Notes: generated from the sequence alone by a model not told the origin. Shown: positions 8,462-17,924, counted from the stretch's first letter. The stretch is 64,000 nucleotides of DNA from Mesobacillus subterraneus (GCF_003937825.1 NZ_RSFW01000011.1:1-64000), one strand, 5' to 3'. Program-made: numbers and translations.

Positions 8462-8968
8462 TTAATCTTGTACATTGGCTGCTCTGTGAGCGAGACGGCT
8501 TGAGGCCGCGGCAGCCACAGCGCCTACGATATCATCAAGGAAAGTGTGGCACTTACCGGATGCTTTATCATTCAGCTTCTCGAGGATGCCTGGTTTCGCT
8601 TTATCAATGAAGCCATAATTGGTAAAACCGATCGACCCATAAATATTGACAATGGAAAATGCGAGGATTTCATCGACTCCGTAAAGACTTTCATCTGTAT
8701 CGATGATCGACTGGAGAGGTTCGCCAAGCTTCTTCTGCTCCGCCAGGATATCCAGCTGGATACCAGTCAGGATCGCATTCTGTACCTCACGCTTTGACAG
8801 GACTCGTTCGACATTCTCGATACAATCCTCGATTTGCAGGTTTGGATGATATTTTTCCTGCAGGAAAAAGACCAGTTCAGCAATATCCTTTATTTCAACC
8901 CCACGCTCATGGAGCCATTTCCGGGCAGTTTCCTCTGTCATATGGATCGCGCGTTTTTTTTCTAACAT
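8462..8968 (-). CDS. yutG: PgpA-type phosphatase-like protein YutG
   Basis: A 168-aa protein of the phosphatidylglycerophosphatase A family (YutG type). The signature is DEILAFSIVNIYGSIGFTNYGFIDK, then CHTFLDDIVGAVAAAASS near the C-terminus. Unlike PgpA of Proteobacteria it has no clear membrane helices, so a role as a soluble or peripheral lipid phosphatase is only assumed. The ATG at 8968 is favoured because AAGGTG lies 6 bases upstream; two in-frame starts (8974, 8977) overlap that site. Confidence 0.82.
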   Translation of the reverse strand: MLEKKRAIHMTEETARKWLHERGVEIKDIAELVFFLQEKYHPNLQIEDCIENVERVLSKREVQNAILTGIQLDILAEQKKLGEPLQSIIDTDESLYGVDEILAFSIVNIYGSIGFTNYGFIDKAKPGILEKLNDKASGKCHTFLDDIVGAVAAAASSRLAHRAANVQD

Positions 8969-9171
8969 CTGCATCACCTTTCTATTTTTGATTGCAGCTA
9001 ACTCTCATATCCTATTTAACCTAAATTATTCCGCTTAATCGCTTTTAGTGAAAGAATTCGCTCCTTTAAATCATTTCCAGAATGAAGCCACTTATTCATT
9101 TCATTGTTCACACAAGTTTTTTGATTCAAATCATATATTTGTAGAAGAGCGGTGGAAATGAGGTGTCGGGA

Positions 9172-10179
9172 ATGTTTCAAAGGTTGTTACATGAAGTATA
9201 TGGGATTTCAGCAGAATCAGAAGTATCTCTTGGAAGATATCATGGATATAAGCATAATGAAGGGCTGTACTTAATTATGGATGCAAACAGCGTAAAAGAG
9301 CAAGAGTTAAGCGAGCTCTCCAGGATTGCCGAACACCTGCAGAAGTTTGGCGATCGGAATGTTTCGCTGCTTTTGGCTGACAAGGAAGGCAAGCAGGTAT
9401 GTGAGTGGCAGGGAAGTAAATATTGCGTCCTGCAAAGCCGTGCCGCACCGATGCCGGAAAAAATCAGGGCAGGAAGGAAGCTGGCGAAATTCCATGCAAG
9501 GGGCCGGCAAATTCCTTTCAAGGTTGAAAACATCAACAGGGTGGGGCAATGGAAACAGCTCTGGGAAAAACGTCTGGATCAGATGGAGAAGGTGTGGAGC
9601 GGAAAGCTCTACAGTGAGCCGGAGAATGATTTTGAAAGAATGTTCATTGAATCCTTTCCATATTACATGGGATTATCGGAGAACGCTATCCAATACCTTG
9701 TGGATACAGAAATCGATGATAAGCCAACGATGATTGACCATGGCACCGTCTGTCATGAGCGGTTCACGAACACGATCTGGAAAGGCCAATACTTTGTGAA
9801 GAATCCTTTTGACTGGGTTTTCGACCATGGAAGCCGGGATGTGGCTGAATGGGTCAGGGACCGTTATTTTGCCAACATCCAGACCTGCCAGCCCGAAATA
9901 AGGGATTTCCTCCAGGAATATCAAACCCTGACAGTGCTATCGCCATTTTCATGGAGACTCCTGTACGCTCGTCTGCTGTTCCCGCTGCATTATTATGATA
10001 CAGTAGAAAATTATTATATCACCCAGTCCGAACAGACAAAGCGCCAGCTGGAGGAGCGGCTGAGGAAATACTTAAACCAGAGCAGCGACCATGAGCGGTT
10101 TCTGAGCCATTTTTATCATCTTTGTGAGGCGCCGGTCAAAACAGGGAAACTCCCCCCAGTGGAATGGTTATTACGGTAA
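9172..10179 (+). CDS. yutH: Spore coat-associated kinase-fold protein YutH
   Basis: A 335-aa protein of the CotS/YutH family, which has an aminoglycoside phosphotransferase-like kinase fold and is linked to the spore coat. Visible parts are an N-lobe-like segment (GLYLIMDANSV, NVSLLLADKEGK, KYCVLQSRA) and a C-lobe with MIDHGTVCHERFTNTIW and NPFDWVFDHGSRDVAEW, which stands in place of the catalytic HxDxxxxN region. The ATG at 9172 follows GAGGTG by 6 bases. In B. subtilis yutH lies at the same place before hom. Expression in the mother cell is expected but not visible here. Confidence 0.88.
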   Translation: MFQRLLHEVYGISAESEVSLGRYHGYKHNEGLYLIMDANSVKEQELSELSRIAEHLQKFGDRNVSLLLADKEGKQVCEWQGSKYCVLQSRAAPMPEKIRAGRKLAKFHARGRQIPFKVENINRVGQWKQLWEKRLDQMEKVWSGKLYSEPENDFERMFIESFPYYMGLSENAIQYLVDTEIDDKPTMIDHGTVCHERFTNTIWKGQYFVKNPFDWVFDHGSRDVAEWVRDRYFANIQTCQPEIRDFLQEYQTLTVLSPFSWRLLYARLLFPLHYYDTVENYYITQSEQTKRQLEERLRKYLNQSSDHERFLSHFYHLCEAPVKTGKLPPVEWLLR

Positions 10180-10239
10180 ACGAAACTTTATCCGCTGAAA
10201 TGAAAGTGTTTTGTGGTAGAATAAAATTATTCTATTATA

Positions 10240-10253
10240 TTAAACGCTTTCAA
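10240..10253 (-). promoter_or_regulatory. cre-like site before the hydroxyacid dehydrogenase gene
   Basis: Read on the minus strand the site is TTGAAAGCGTTTAA, which fits the CcpA cre consensus TGNAANCGNWNNCW except at one position. It lies between an extended -10 (TGGTAGAAT, 10215-10223) and the ribosome site, a place where CcpA would repress. This is a by-eye match only. Confidence 0.4.
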
Positions 10254-10268
10254 AAAGGAGTTAGACAC

Positions 10269-11243
10269 ATGAAACCGTATGTATATATCACCAGGAAACT
10301 GTCTGAAGAAACGATCAAAGAACTGACTGAAAACTTCGAAGTGAAAATGTGGGATCACGAAGATCTTCCTGCTCCGAGAGAAGTTTTAATGAACGAAGCT
10401 AAAAGGGCCAGCGCCTTGATTACCATGCTATCAGACAAAGTCGATGAAGAATTGCTGACTGCTGGCGAGAATTTGAAAATTGTATCCAATCTTGCTGTTG
10501 GTTTTGACAATATCGATCTTGAGACAGCTACTAAACGCGGCATCATTGTGACCAATACGCCAGATGTGCTGACAGAAACCACGGCAGACCTTACATGGGC
10601 TTTGCTGATGTCGGCAGCGAGACGCATTGTGGAAGCAGCTGAATACGTGAAAGCAGGCAAGTGGGAAGGCTGGAGCCCGTATCTGCTCGCCGGCCATGAT
10701 GTTTACGGCAAAATAATCGGGATTGTTGGCATGGGGAAAATCGGAGAAGCAGTCGCACGCCGGGCAAAAGGCTTCGGCATGGAGATTCTTTACCATAACC
10801 GTACGAGGAAGACCGAGGCTGAAATAGAACTCGGAGCTGTGTACAGCACATTCGACGAGCTTGTGGCCAAGTCCGACTACGTCGTCACGCTTGCCCCGCT
10901 GACAGCGGAAACTAGAAATCTGTTTACAGCAGATGTCTTTGCTAAAATGAAGAACAGCGCCATTTTCATTAATGCAGGCCGCGGCCCGGTCATGGACGAG
11001 CAGGCATTATACGAAGCACTGAAAAATGGCGAAATCGCCGGAGCAGGACTGGATGTCTTCGAAAAAGAACCAATCTCTGCCGACCACCCGCTGCTTCAAC
11101 TGCCAAATGTAACAGCAATCCCTCACATCGGCAGCGCTAGCACCGAAACAAGAACAACAATGATCAAACTCTGCTGCTCCAACGTAAAAGCCGTCTTAAA
11201 TGGCGACAGCCCAAAAACAATTGTTAATAAACAAGTCCTATAA
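10269..11243 (+). CDS. D-2-hydroxyacid dehydrogenase (glyoxylate/2-ketogluconate reductase type)
   Basis: A 324-aa NAD(P)-dependent D-isomer-specific 2-hydroxyacid dehydrogenase. The dinucleotide site is GIVGMGKIGEAVARRAKGF. The catalytic Arg is in VGFDNIDLE..., the Glu in GLDVFEKEP, and the His in AIPHIGSAS; the HNRTRK segment after the Rossmann fold suggests NADPH use. It is closest in look to B. subtilis YvcT and GyaR-type glyoxylate/hydroxypyruvate reductases, and substrate choice is open. The ATG at 10269 follows AAAAAGGAG; the upstream part of the reading frame is not coding. A cre-like site lies upstream and a strong terminator downstream. Confidence 0.85.
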   Translation: MKPYVYITRKLSEETIKELTENFEVKMWDHEDLPAPREVLMNEAKRASALITMLSDKVDEELLTAGENLKIVSNLAVGFDNIDLETATKRGIIVTNTPDVLTETTADLTWALLMSAARRIVEAAEYVKAGKWEGWSPYLLAGHDVYGKIIGIVGMGKIGEAVARRAKGFGMEILYHNRTRKTEAEIELGAVYSTFDELVAKSDYVVTLAPLTAETRNLFTADVFAKMKNSAIFINAGRGPVMDEQALYEALKNGEIAGAGLDVFEKEPISADHPLLQLPNVTAIPHIGSASTETRTTMIKLCCSNVKAVLNGDSPKTIVNKQVL

Positions 11244-11260
11244 TAAACGCAACCCTAACA

Positions 11261-11299
11261 AAAAAATCCTTTCCTGATCAGCAGGAAAGGATTTTTTTT
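11261..11299 (+). terminator. Terminator after the hydroxyacid dehydrogenase gene
   Basis: AAAAAATCCTTTCCTG pairs with CAGGAAAGGATTTTTT and is followed by Ts. Confidence 0.92.
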
Positions 11300-11305
11300 G
11301 ACCAA

Positions 11306-11416
11306 AACACAGGGACGGTTCTCCTGTTTTTGGAAATTGCAAAACATGGGCAAAACAGGGGGACGGTTCTCCTGTTTTTGGAAATTACAAAACACACGGA
11401 CAGTTCTCCTGTTTAA
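11306..11416 (+). repeat. Three direct copies of the GGACGGTTCTCCTG repeat
   Basis: Copies of A(C)ACAGGGGGACGGTTCTCCTG followed by TTTTTGGAAATTNCAAAACA start near 11308, 11353 and 11391; the last one is shorter (CGGACAGTTCTCCTG). The same motif forms the inverted pair at 4519-4574. It is a dispersed intergenic repeat. From memory, similar GGGGACGGTTCTCCTG elements are common in Bacilli and Clostridia. Nothing else was recognised between here and the hom promoter. Confidence 0.8.
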
Positions 11417-11558
11417 ATTGGCATTCTGATTGCTGTCCCCCGTACTCGGTCGTGAGGGTGCTGATCAATCGATTTTTCCACCTGCCTGCTAAGAAATTTT
11501 TCTGCTTACTGCCGCATATGATTAAGCGTTTACATTGAAACAGGCAGCCAAATTTTCC

Positions 11559-11587
11559 TTGTAAAAGCAATAGCTGGTCATTATAAT
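11559..11587 (+). promoter_or_regulatory. SigA promoter of hom-thrC-thrB
   Basis: TTGTAA and TATAAT are separated by exactly 17 bases, 58 bases before the hom start. No T-box AGGGTGG element was found in the leader. Confidence 0.75.
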
Positions 11588-11645
11588 GTCTACTATAAAT
11601 AAACAAATGTATTTTTAGAAAAGACAATAGAGAGGGGAAGAGGAT

Positions 11646-12944
11646 ATGCAGGCAATCTCGGTTGGACTTCTAGGCTTGGGAACAGTGGGGTCAGGGGTGG
11701 TGCAAATCATTGAAAACCACCAGGATAAACTGATGCATCAGGTTGGGTGCCCGTTGAAAGTGAAGAAAATCCTTGTAAAGGATCCGGTGAAGGAAAGAGC
11801 GGTGAAAGTGGATCCTTCACTGTTAACAGTAAATCCGGCTGATGTAATGGAAGACCCGGAAATCGATGTTGTGATCGAGGTCATGGGCGGGATTGAGCAT
11901 ACCCGTGAGCATTTGCTGGATGCGCTAAAAAAGAAGAAGCATGTTGTAACAGCCAATAAGGATTTGATGGCTGTACACGGCTCAGAGCTTTTGACGGCGG
12001 CCCAGGAAAACGGATGTGACCTATTTTTTGAAGCAAGCGTTGCCGGAGGAATCCCAATTTTGCGCAGCCTCGTCGATGGCCTTGCGTCGGACCGGATCAC
12101 AAAAATGATGGGGATCGTCAATGGCACGACGAATTTTATTTTAACGAAGATGAGCCAGGAGGGGCTGGCCTATGAAGATGTGCTGAAAGAAGCACAGCGC
12201 CTTGGCTATGCGGAAGCGAACCCTGCGTCGGATGTCGATGGTGTGGATGCAGCAAGGAAGATGGCGATCATGGCCTCGCTTGGTTTTTCGATGAAGATTG
12301 ACTTGGAAGATGTGAAAAGTAAAGGGATTACTTCCATCACCGAGGAGGACCTGAAATATGGCAAGCAGCTTGGTTACACAATGAAGCTGCTCGGCATCGC
12401 TGAAAGGGAAGGCGATAAAGTCGAAATCAGTGTTGAACCGGCATTACTGCCGTCTTCGCACCCGCTTGCATCCGTTAACAATGAATACAACGCGGTGTAT
12501 GTATATGGAGAGGCAGTGGGAGAGACGATGTTTTACGGACCGGGCGCAGGAAGCCTGCCGACTGCCACAGCTGTCGTTTCGGATTTAGTCGGCGTGGTCA
12601 AGAACATGCGTCTTGGAGTCAACGGACGTTCCTCCGTGTCACCGCAATATGAAAAACAGCTGAAGGATGACGGTGAAATCCATTCCAAGTACTTTTTGCG
12701 TCTGCATGTACATGATGAAGTCGGGGTGTTTTCGGAGATTACTTCATTATTCTCCAAGCATGGTGTCAGTTTTGAAAAAATCCTCCAGATGCCATTGAAG
12801 GCGAAGGAGCTTTCAGAAATCGTCGTCGTGACACATCAAGCTTCTTTGAAAGACTACCAGACGATTTTGATGGAGCTGCGCGACCTCAGGGTGGTAAAGG
12901 ACATCAAGAGCTCGTACAGGGTCGAGGGGAGTGTAAGTGCATGA
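11646..12944 (+). CDS. hom: Homoserine dehydrogenase
   Basis: Hom reduces aspartate semialdehyde to homoserine, the branch point to threonine and methionine. The 432-aa protein has the N-terminal NAD(P) site [13 protein letters not shown], the catalytic region ([42 protein letters not shown]), and a C-terminal ACT domain from about residue 350 that normally senses threonine. GAGGGGAAGAGG precedes the ATG. It is the first gene of the operon; its stop overlaps the thrC start by 4 bases (ATGA). Confidence 0.97.
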   Translation: MQAISVGLLGLGTVGSGVVQIIENHQDKLMHQVGCPLKVKKILVKDPVKERAVKVDPSLLTVNPADVMEDPEIDVVIEVMGGIEHTREHLLDALKKKKHVVTANKDLMAVHGSELLTAAQENGCDLFFEASVAGGIPILRSLVDGLASDRITKMMGIVNGTTNFILTKMSQEGLAYEDVLKEAQRLGYAEANPASDVDGVDAARKMAIMASLGFSMKIDLEDVKSKGITSITEEDLKYGKQLGYTMKLLGIAEREGDKVEISVEPALLPSSHPLASVNNEYNAVYVYGEAVGETMFYGPGAGSLPTATAVVSDLVGVVKNMRLGVNGRSSVSPQYEKQLKDDGEIHSKYFLRLHVHDEVGVFSEITSLFSKHGVSFEKILQMPLKAKELSEIVVVTHQASLKDYQTILMELRDLRVVKDIKSSYRVEGSVSA

Positions 12945-14002
12945 GATGGCGTGGCCTGTTAAGTGAGTACCGTGAATTTCTGCCGGTCAATGAACGAACT
13001 CCGATGCTCACGCTCCATGAAGGAAACACTCCACTGATCAGGCTGGATCAGCTGTCAGAGGAGTGGGGCATTGATCTGTATGCAAAAGTGGAGGGAGTCA
13101 ACCCGACAGGTTCTTTTAAAGACAGGGGCATGGTCATGGCCGTCGCCAAGGCGAAGGAGGCTGGCAGCGATACTGTCATCTGCGCCTCCACCGGCAATAC
13201 GTCTGCCTCTGCTGCTGCCTATGCGGCAAGAGCTGGATTGCGCTGCATCATCGTCATTCCTGAAGGGAAAATCGCCATGGGCAAGCTGGCTCAGGCCGTG
13301 ATGTACGGTGCCAGCATCGTTTCCATTGAAGGCAATTTCGATGAGGCGTTGAAGATGGTCCGGTCAATCAACGAAACCGAACCGGTCACGCTTGTGAACT
13401 CTGTGAATCCGTATCGTCTGGAAGGACAGAAAACGGCTGCGTTCGAAATCTGCGACCAGTTAGGTGAAGCTCCTGATATCCTGGCGATCCCGGTCGGCAA
13501 CGCGGGGAATATCAGTGCTTATTGGAAAGGATTCAAGGAATACCATGCGAGCAGGAAAACTGGGCTGCCGCGCATGTTTGGTTTTGAAGCGGAGGGGGCG
13601 GCAGCGATTGTCCAGGGGAGTCCGATTGCCCAGCCTGAGACGATTGCCACAGCCATTCGCATCGGCAACCCAGCCAGCTGGGACCTCGCAGTCGCAGCAC
13701 AGGAAGAATCGGATGGGAAAATTGATTTCGTGACAGATGATGAAATTTTGGAAGCATACGGCAAGTTAGCTTCCGCGGAAGGCATTTTTGCTGAACCAGG
13801 CTCATGCGCATCGCTTGCGGGTATCTATAAGTCCGTAAAGCAAGGTGAAATTCCCCGTAGTTCCCGCATTGTTGCCGTGCTGACTGGGAACGGATTGAAG
13901 GACCCTTCAACAGCAATCGATATGAGTTCCATTTCCCCCGTGCTGCTGCCGAATGATGAACAGGTCGTAAGCGAGCACATCCGGGGAGTTGTCCGCCAAT
14001 GA
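12941..14002 (+). CDS. thrC: Threonine synthase
   Basis: ThrC is the PLP enzyme that turns phosphohomoserine into threonine. The 353-aa protein has the PLP lysine in [11 protein letters not shown], the serine/threonine loop [19 protein letters not shown], the phosphate-binding glycine loop [12 protein letters not shown], and the C-terminal FAEPGSCAS and [10 protein letters not shown] motifs. The compact size is that of the Bacillus type. It overlaps hom and thrB by 4 bases at each end, indicating translational coupling. Confidence 0.97.
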   Translation: MRWRGLLSEYREFLPVNERTPMLTLHEGNTPLIRLDQLSEEWGIDLYAKVEGVNPTGSFKDRGMVMAVAKAKEAGSDTVICASTGNTSASAAAYAARAGLRCIIVIPEGKIAMGKLAQAVMYGASIVSIEGNFDEALKMVRSINETEPVTLVNSVNPYRLEGQKTAAFEICDQLGEAPDILAIPVGNAGNISAYWKGFKEYHASRKTGLPRMFGFEAEGAAAIVQGSPIAQPETIATAIRIGNPASWDLAVAAQEESDGKIDFVTDDEILEAYGKLASAEGIFAEPGSCASLAGIYKSVKQGEIPRSSRIVAVLTGNGLKDPSTAIDMSSISPVLLPNDEQVVSEHIRGVVRQ

Positions 14003-14943
14003 ATGGAATCGAGGAACCATTTGCAGTAAGGCCAGCAAAGGGACAGGTCTTTTCGGTAAAAGTGCCGGCAAGTTCTGCGAATATCGGGCCAGGCTTTGAT
14101 TCACTTGGAGTGGCCCTGAACCTCTATCTGGAACTTCAAGCTGAACAAAGCGACGAGTGGGAAGTTCTCGCATTAACGGAGTCTTTATCAAGCTTCCCTC
14201 GTGATGATAAAAATTTCATCTGCCAGGTGGCGATCAAAACGGCTGAGTTGTACAAGCAGGAATTGCCCCCGCTTAAGGTGTCGGTGAAAAGTGATATTCC
14301 GCTTGCCAGGGGCCTCGGCTCAAGTGGTGCCGCAATCATCGCGGGCGTGGAATTGGCCAATGCATTTTGCCGCCTGGGATTGTCACGGCAGGAAAAGCTG
14401 GAGATGGCCACAAAAATGGAGGGACATCCTGATAATGTTGGAGCGAGTTTGTATGGCGGTGTAATCGTGGGCAGCCAGACGGGAGGTCAGGTGGATCTGA
14501 CCGTCCTGAACGGCATTGATTTTGATCCAGTCCTGGTTGTACCGAAAGAGGAACTTCTGACTGAAACGTCTCGTGATGTCCTCCCTTCGGCGATTGATTT
14601 TCAGCGGGCAGTCCAGGCGAGTGCTGTCGCGAACCAGCTGCTTGCAGCATTGCTGACAAGACAATGGAAGCTTGCGGGCAGGATGATGATGGCTGATTTG
14701 TTTCACCAGCCTTATCGGAAGGCGCTTGTCCCATTTTTTGACGAGGTACAGGAAAATGCACTTCAAGCAGGTGCATTTGGTGTCGCTTTGAGCGGTGCAG
14801 GTCCATCCATCCTTTGCCTCACCGAACCAGGCAAAGGTGAATCGACAGCTACTAGCTTGAAACAGGGGCTCACCGGGATGGATATCCACAGCCTGAAAAT
14901 CGACCGGGAAGGAAGCCAATGTAAAAAAAGCGGTTTTGCCTAA
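13999..14943 (+). CDS. thrB: Homoserine kinase
   Basis: ThrB phosphorylates homoserine with ATP. The 314-aa GHMP kinase shows motif 1 [20 protein letters not shown], the ATP loop [14 protein letters not shown], and motif 3 [15 protein letters not shown]. The first 15 or so residues precede the usual start of the fold. The start at 13999 overlaps the thrC stop (ATGA). A terminator hairpin overlaps the stop codon. Gene order hom-thrC-thrB is that of B. subtilis. Confidence 0.97.
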   Translation: MNGIEEPFAVRPAKGQVFSVKVPASSANIGPGFDSLGVALNLYLELQAEQSDEWEVLALTESLSSFPRDDKNFICQVAIKTAELYKQELPPLKVSVKSDIPLARGLGSSGAAIIAGVELANAFCRLGLSRQEKLEMATKMEGHPDNVGASLYGGVIVGSQTGGQVDLTVLNGIDFDPVLVVPKEELLTETSRDVLPSAIDFQRAVQASAVANQLLAALLTRQWKLAGRMMMADLFHQPYRKALVPFFDEVQENALQAGAFGVALSGAGPSILCLTEPGKGESTATSLKQGLTGMDIHSLKIDREGSQCKKSGFA

Positions 14944-14959
14944 TAGGCAAAACCGCTTT
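14927..14959. terminator. Bidirectional terminator thrB/yutI
   Basis: AAAGCGGTTTTGCC pairs with GGCAAAACCGCTTT around a 5-base loop; the left arm covers the end of thrB. Confidence 0.9.
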
Positions 14960-14974
14960 ATCATTATGGTTTAA

Positions 14975-15211
14975 TTAGAATACCTGTTCAACCTCAACTA
15001 CACCAGGTACTTCCTCTAATAGTGCGCGTTCAATACCAGCCTTAAGTGTGATAGTGGAGCTCGGGCAGCTTCCGCATGCACCCAGCAGGCGAAGCTTGAC
15101 AATGCCATCCTCAATATCAACTAGTTCGCAGTCGCCACCATCGCGAAGAAGGAATGGACGCAATTTATCTAATACTTCCTGTACTTGCTCAAACATTTGC
15201 TGTTCAGTCAT
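14975..15211 (-). CDS. yutI: NifU-like Fe-S scaffold YutI
   Basis: A 78-aa protein made of a single NifU C-terminal (Nfu) domain. The CxxC motif in [16 protein letters not shown] binds a transferable [4Fe-4S] or [2Fe-2S] cluster, for delivery to target proteins. The start at 15211 follows GAAAGGAG. It is 28 bp from the end of thrB and convergent with it. With erpA (20.7 kb) it makes two Fe-S carriers in the window. Confidence 0.93.
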   Translation of the reverse strand: MTEQQMFEQVQEVLDKLRPFLLRDGGDCELVDIEDGIVKLRLLGACGSCPSSTITLKAGIERALLEEVPGVVEVEQVF

Positions 15212-15363
15212 GCAAATCGACTCCTTTCATAATACTTATTATAATCTCATCGGCCGGAAAAATCTATCCAATTGACTGAAAAACCAGCAATCAACAGTTT
15301 TTTCCTTATGCATCCTTTTCATCGTATAGTAAAATAAAAGAAAATAACAGGGGGTAATTGATA

Positions 15364-15690
15364 ATGGAGCGTAAAGAGGTAGAAATTATCGTTTATGGTG
15401 CCGAAGTGCTTTGCCCAAGCTGCGTGAACCTGCCATCTTCAAAAGAAACATATGAATGGCTCGAAGCCGCCATCGGCCGCAAATACGCAGACCAGCCTTT
15501 TAAAATCACATATGTGGATATCTACAACCCTCCAGCAGAGGAAGATAAGCGCGAATTCGCTGAAAAAGTAATTGAAGAAGACATGTTTTACCCAGTCGTC
15601 CTGCTAGAAGGCAAGATCGTAGGCGAAGGAAACCCAAAACTGAAGACCATTTATGCAGAATTAGAGAAATACGGCTACGTTCCAGCATAA
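15364..15690 (+). CDS. yuzD: YuzD, thioredoxin-fold protein (DUF1462)
   Basis: A 108-aa protein with a thioredoxin-like fold, matching the YuzD family. A CxxC pair lies near the N-terminus (VLCPSCVNLPSS), and FYPVVLLEGKIVGEGNPKLK is the cis-Pro side. It is divergent from yutI as in B. subtilis, where an Fe-S or redox link has been supposed from this pairing. The ATG at 15364 follows AGGGGGT; a TTG at 15358 is a possible alternative start. Confidence 0.85.
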   Translation: MERKEVEIIVYGAEVLCPSCVNLPSSKETYEWLEAAIGRKYADQPFKITYVDIYNPPAEEDKREFAEKVIEEDMFYPVVLLEGKIVGEGNPKLKTIYAELEKYGYVPA

Positions 15691-15756
15691 AACCAGTGAG
15701 CATTCCATATATGGGATGCTTTTTTGATTGAATTCTGGCCCCCGACGAGCTTCATT

Positions 15757-15935
15757 AACTGCGAAAACTTGGATCAACACTGCGAAAAGGCTATGAATCA
15801 CGATGAAAATGTCATTATCACTACGAAAATGGACCTTTTCACTACGAAAAAATGCTTTATCACTACGAAAACCGGCTCCATCACTACGAAATTTGCCTTT
15901 TTCACTACTTTTTCCATATAATGGGCTGTTTTTAT
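15757..15935 (+). repeat. 21-bp tandem array R2 (CACTACGAAA type)
   Basis: Units begin at 15757, 15778, 15799, 15819, 15840, 15861, 15882 and 15903, a 21-bp step with one 20. The first three are degenerate (AACTGCG, CACTGCG, CACGATG) and the later ones keep CACTACGAAA. The last unit ends CACTACTTTTTCCATATAATGG, almost the end of array R1. Only the CACTACGAAA half is kept; the rest of each unit varies. The array lies between the convergent genes yuzD and yutJ. Confidence 0.88.
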
Positions 15936-15974
15936 GGAGGTTTTTAATAAAAGCACCTTCAATTATTAGCATAT

Positions 15975-16330
15975 GGAGAGTTGGTTGGCGGAGTTCATCT
16001 ATTAATGGAGAAGGTTTGTTTAAATGGGGGACAATTTGATTTTATTTAAGCAAACTCACCAATTTGATGACGAAAGTTTGATTCAACTCCCGCAAACTCC
16101 TCAAATAGATGGCAGAAGTTTGTTTTTATAGCAGTAAGTGCCCCTAAACGATAACACTTCTATTTCTTATCGGCTAAGTCCCCGGGTTTATTGGTGATAA
16201 TTTGTTTTTATTAGCGAAAACGACTGCTTTATTGGCGAAAACACGATTTTATTGGCGAAGTTCACAGCTTTATTGGCGAAGTTCACAGCTTTATTGGCGA
16301 ACTGGAAAATATCAACGATTTTTTCCAGTT
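15975..16330 (+). repeat. 20-21-bp tandem array R3 (TTTATTGGCGAA type) with end palindrome
   Basis: Clear units with ATTGGCGAA, ATTAGCGAA or ATTGGTGA start near 16190, 16210, 16231, 16251, 16272 and 16293. Older, decayed units of the same length (ATCGGC, ACGATA, ATAGCAG, ATGGCAGAAGTTTG, GACGAAAGTTTG) can be followed leftwards to about 15975. The right end is an inverted repeat, GCGAACTGGAAAA then TTTTTTCCAGTT (16300-16330). The same end structure closes array R6 in the other orientation. Identity rises towards the palindrome. Confidence 0.82.
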
Positions 16331-16341
16331 GCAAAAAACAA

Positions 16342-16363
16342 AAACCCGGGCAAAGCCCGGGTT
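16342..16363 (-). terminator. yutJ terminator
   Basis: AAACCCGGGC and GCCCGGGTTT form a GC-rich stem. On the minus strand it is followed by TTGTTTTTTG. Confidence 0.88.
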
Positions 16364-16369
16364 TGATCA

Positions 16370-17437
16370 TCATCCATTATGATATTTGTACATCCACAGA
16401 ATGCCTGATTTCAGAAGGCGTGCTACGCGTCCGGTGATCGGGCGTTCTGCGACTAGGCCGAAACCGTGTTTTTTTCCAAGTGAACCGATGACGCCTTTCA
16501 GCTTGATCGGCGGGAATGATTCTGGCGGCGCTTCGCCTTTCCAGCGTTTTTGCAGGACCTGGACAATTTGTTCTGCCTGGCCTTCTGCAAGCTGGGCGCT
16601 TGGTGCGTGCGGCAGACTTGCACAGTCTCCGACGATATATACATTCTCATACCCTGGGAGATTGTGCTGCGGTGTCACTACCGCGCGGCCCATGCCGTCT
16701 TTTTCGACATCCATCTCGCGGACAAGTCGATTGGCCTGGATTCCGGCAGTCCACACAATCGCATCAGAAACAATCGGCTCATCGTGGTTATATAAAACGT
16801 TTTTCTGCACTTCAGTAATATTGGCGTTATTGATAATCTCAACATTATGATTGTCGAACCAGTTTTCCACATAAGTGCTCAGACGCTCAGAGAACGCGGA
16901 GAGGATGTGGTTACCGCGGTCGAATAGCTTGATTTTCAAGTCTTTCCGGCTTTCCGCAAGCTCACTCGCAAGCTCTACTCCGCTGAGGCCTGCGCCAACG
17001 ATTGCCACAGTTGAACCAGCTGGCAAATTGTTTAGCGCCTGGTAGGTGGCTCGCGATTTTTCAATAGACTGGATGCTGTACGTGAACTGATCAGCGCCAG
17101 GGACATTATGATACTTATCCTCGCAGCCAAGGCCAATGATGAGGTCATCAAAAGCTATAGCTTCACCGCCCTGCAGTTCAACCTTCTTGTCGTCGATGTT
17201 GACGGCTGTGACTTCACCGAATTTCAAATGCAGGCGCGGGTGCTCAGGAAACGCCACCCGGATATGCTGGTCTGAAATCGTACCTGCCGCCAGGGCATAA
17301 TATTCTGTTTTCAAGCAGTGGTAAGGAACTCGATCAATCAGCGTAATCGATACATCTTCCGGCAGATCATTCGGCAGCAATTTATTCAGGACGCGCATGC
17401 CGCCATAGCCGCCGCCAAGGATAACGAGATTTTTCAT
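16370..17437 (-). CDS. yutJ: NDH-2-like flavoprotein YutJ
   Basis: A 355-aa pyridine nucleotide-disulfide oxidoreductase of the type II NADH dehydrogenase group. The FAD site is VILGGGYGGMRVLNKLL, the NADH site is VAIVGAGLSGVELASELAE, and the second FAD motif is ENVYIVGDCASLP. The C-terminus has a short amphipathic tail instead of a membrane anchor. The ATG at 17437 follows AAAGGAGAAAT, and the length equals that of B. subtilis YutJ. In B. subtilis yutJ belongs to the nitrate/redox-responsive ndh-like genes; the actual electron acceptor is not known. Confidence 0.88.
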   Translation of the reverse strand: MKNLVILGGGYGGMRVLNKLLPNDLPEDVSITLIDRVPYHCLKTEYYALAAGTISDQHIRVAFPEHPRLHLKFGEVTAVNIDDKKVELQGGEAIAFDDLIIGLGCEDKYHNVPGADQFTYSIQSIEKSRATYQALNNLPAGSTVAIVGAGLSGVELASELAESRKDLKIKLFDRGNHILSAFSERLSTYVENWFDNHNVEIINNANITEVQKNVLYNHDEPIVSDAIVWTAGIQANRLVREMDVEKDGMGRAVVTPQHNLPGYENVYIVGDCASLPHAPSAQLAEGQAEQIVQVLQKRWKGEAPPESFPPIKLKGVIGSLGKKHGFGLVAERPITGRVARLLKSGILWMYKYHNG

Positions 17438-17629
17438 GTGAATTTCTCCTTTATAACTCTTCATGAGACAGTCATTGAAGTTTTTCAAGCTCGTTCTACA
17501 AAACCCGCAAACGGATACATTTTTCGAAATTATTCTGCAATATTTTTATGTTCAATAAATCACCATAAAAAGTATATCGAAATTGTGACAAAATAACAAC
17601 AATTTTATGGCGGCTTCAAACCTGGTAAA

Positions 17630-17658
17630 TTGACGAATTCCCAGAAAAAAGGTACGAT
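17630..17658 (+). promoter_or_regulatory. SigA promoter of yuzB
   Basis: TTGACG and TACGAT are spaced by 17 bases, 26 bases before the start codon. Confidence 0.75.
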
Positions 17659-17684
17659 TAAAAATTAGTAGAGAGGTGAACAAA

Positions 17685-17924
17685 ATGATAAAGCCGATCA
17701 TTGAATTTTGTATCAGCAACCTTGCGAGCGGTGCTCAAGTAGCGAGGGCGGAGCTGGAGAGAGATCCAGACCTTGATGTGATTGAATACGGCTGCCTCGG
17801 GTATTGCGGAAAGTGCGCACAGTCAATGTTTGCGCTGGTGAACGGCGACCCGGTGGTAGGAGATACACCGCAAGAACTTGTCGAAAATGTTTATAAATAC
17901 TTGGACGAGAATCCAATGTTTTAA
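17685..17924 (+). CDS. yuzB: YuzB, small cysteine-containing protein (DUF1450)
   Basis: A 79-aa protein of the YuzB family. The N-terminal PIIEFCISN and the [11 protein letters not shown] motif give four cysteines in a ferredoxin-like thioredoxin fold arrangement. The ATG at 17685 lies 6 bases after GAGGTG; the GTG at 17676 overlaps it. It is divergent from yutJ as in B. subtilis. A redox or Fe-S function is possible but unproven. Confidence 0.88.
   Translation: MIKPIIEFCISNLASGAQVARAELERDPDLDVIEYGCLGYCGKCAQSMFALVNGDPVVGDTPQELVENVYKYLDENPMF

Noticed and set aside
11417-11645. T-box or threonine riboswitch before hom
   Set aside because: No AGGGTGG antiterminator motif or specifier-like structure seen; only a clear SigA promoter.
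15661-15972. FRSDKAFFRSE-type protein on the minus strand across R2
   Set aside because: It overlaps the end of yuzD and is made of the 21-bp repeat; no ribosome site.
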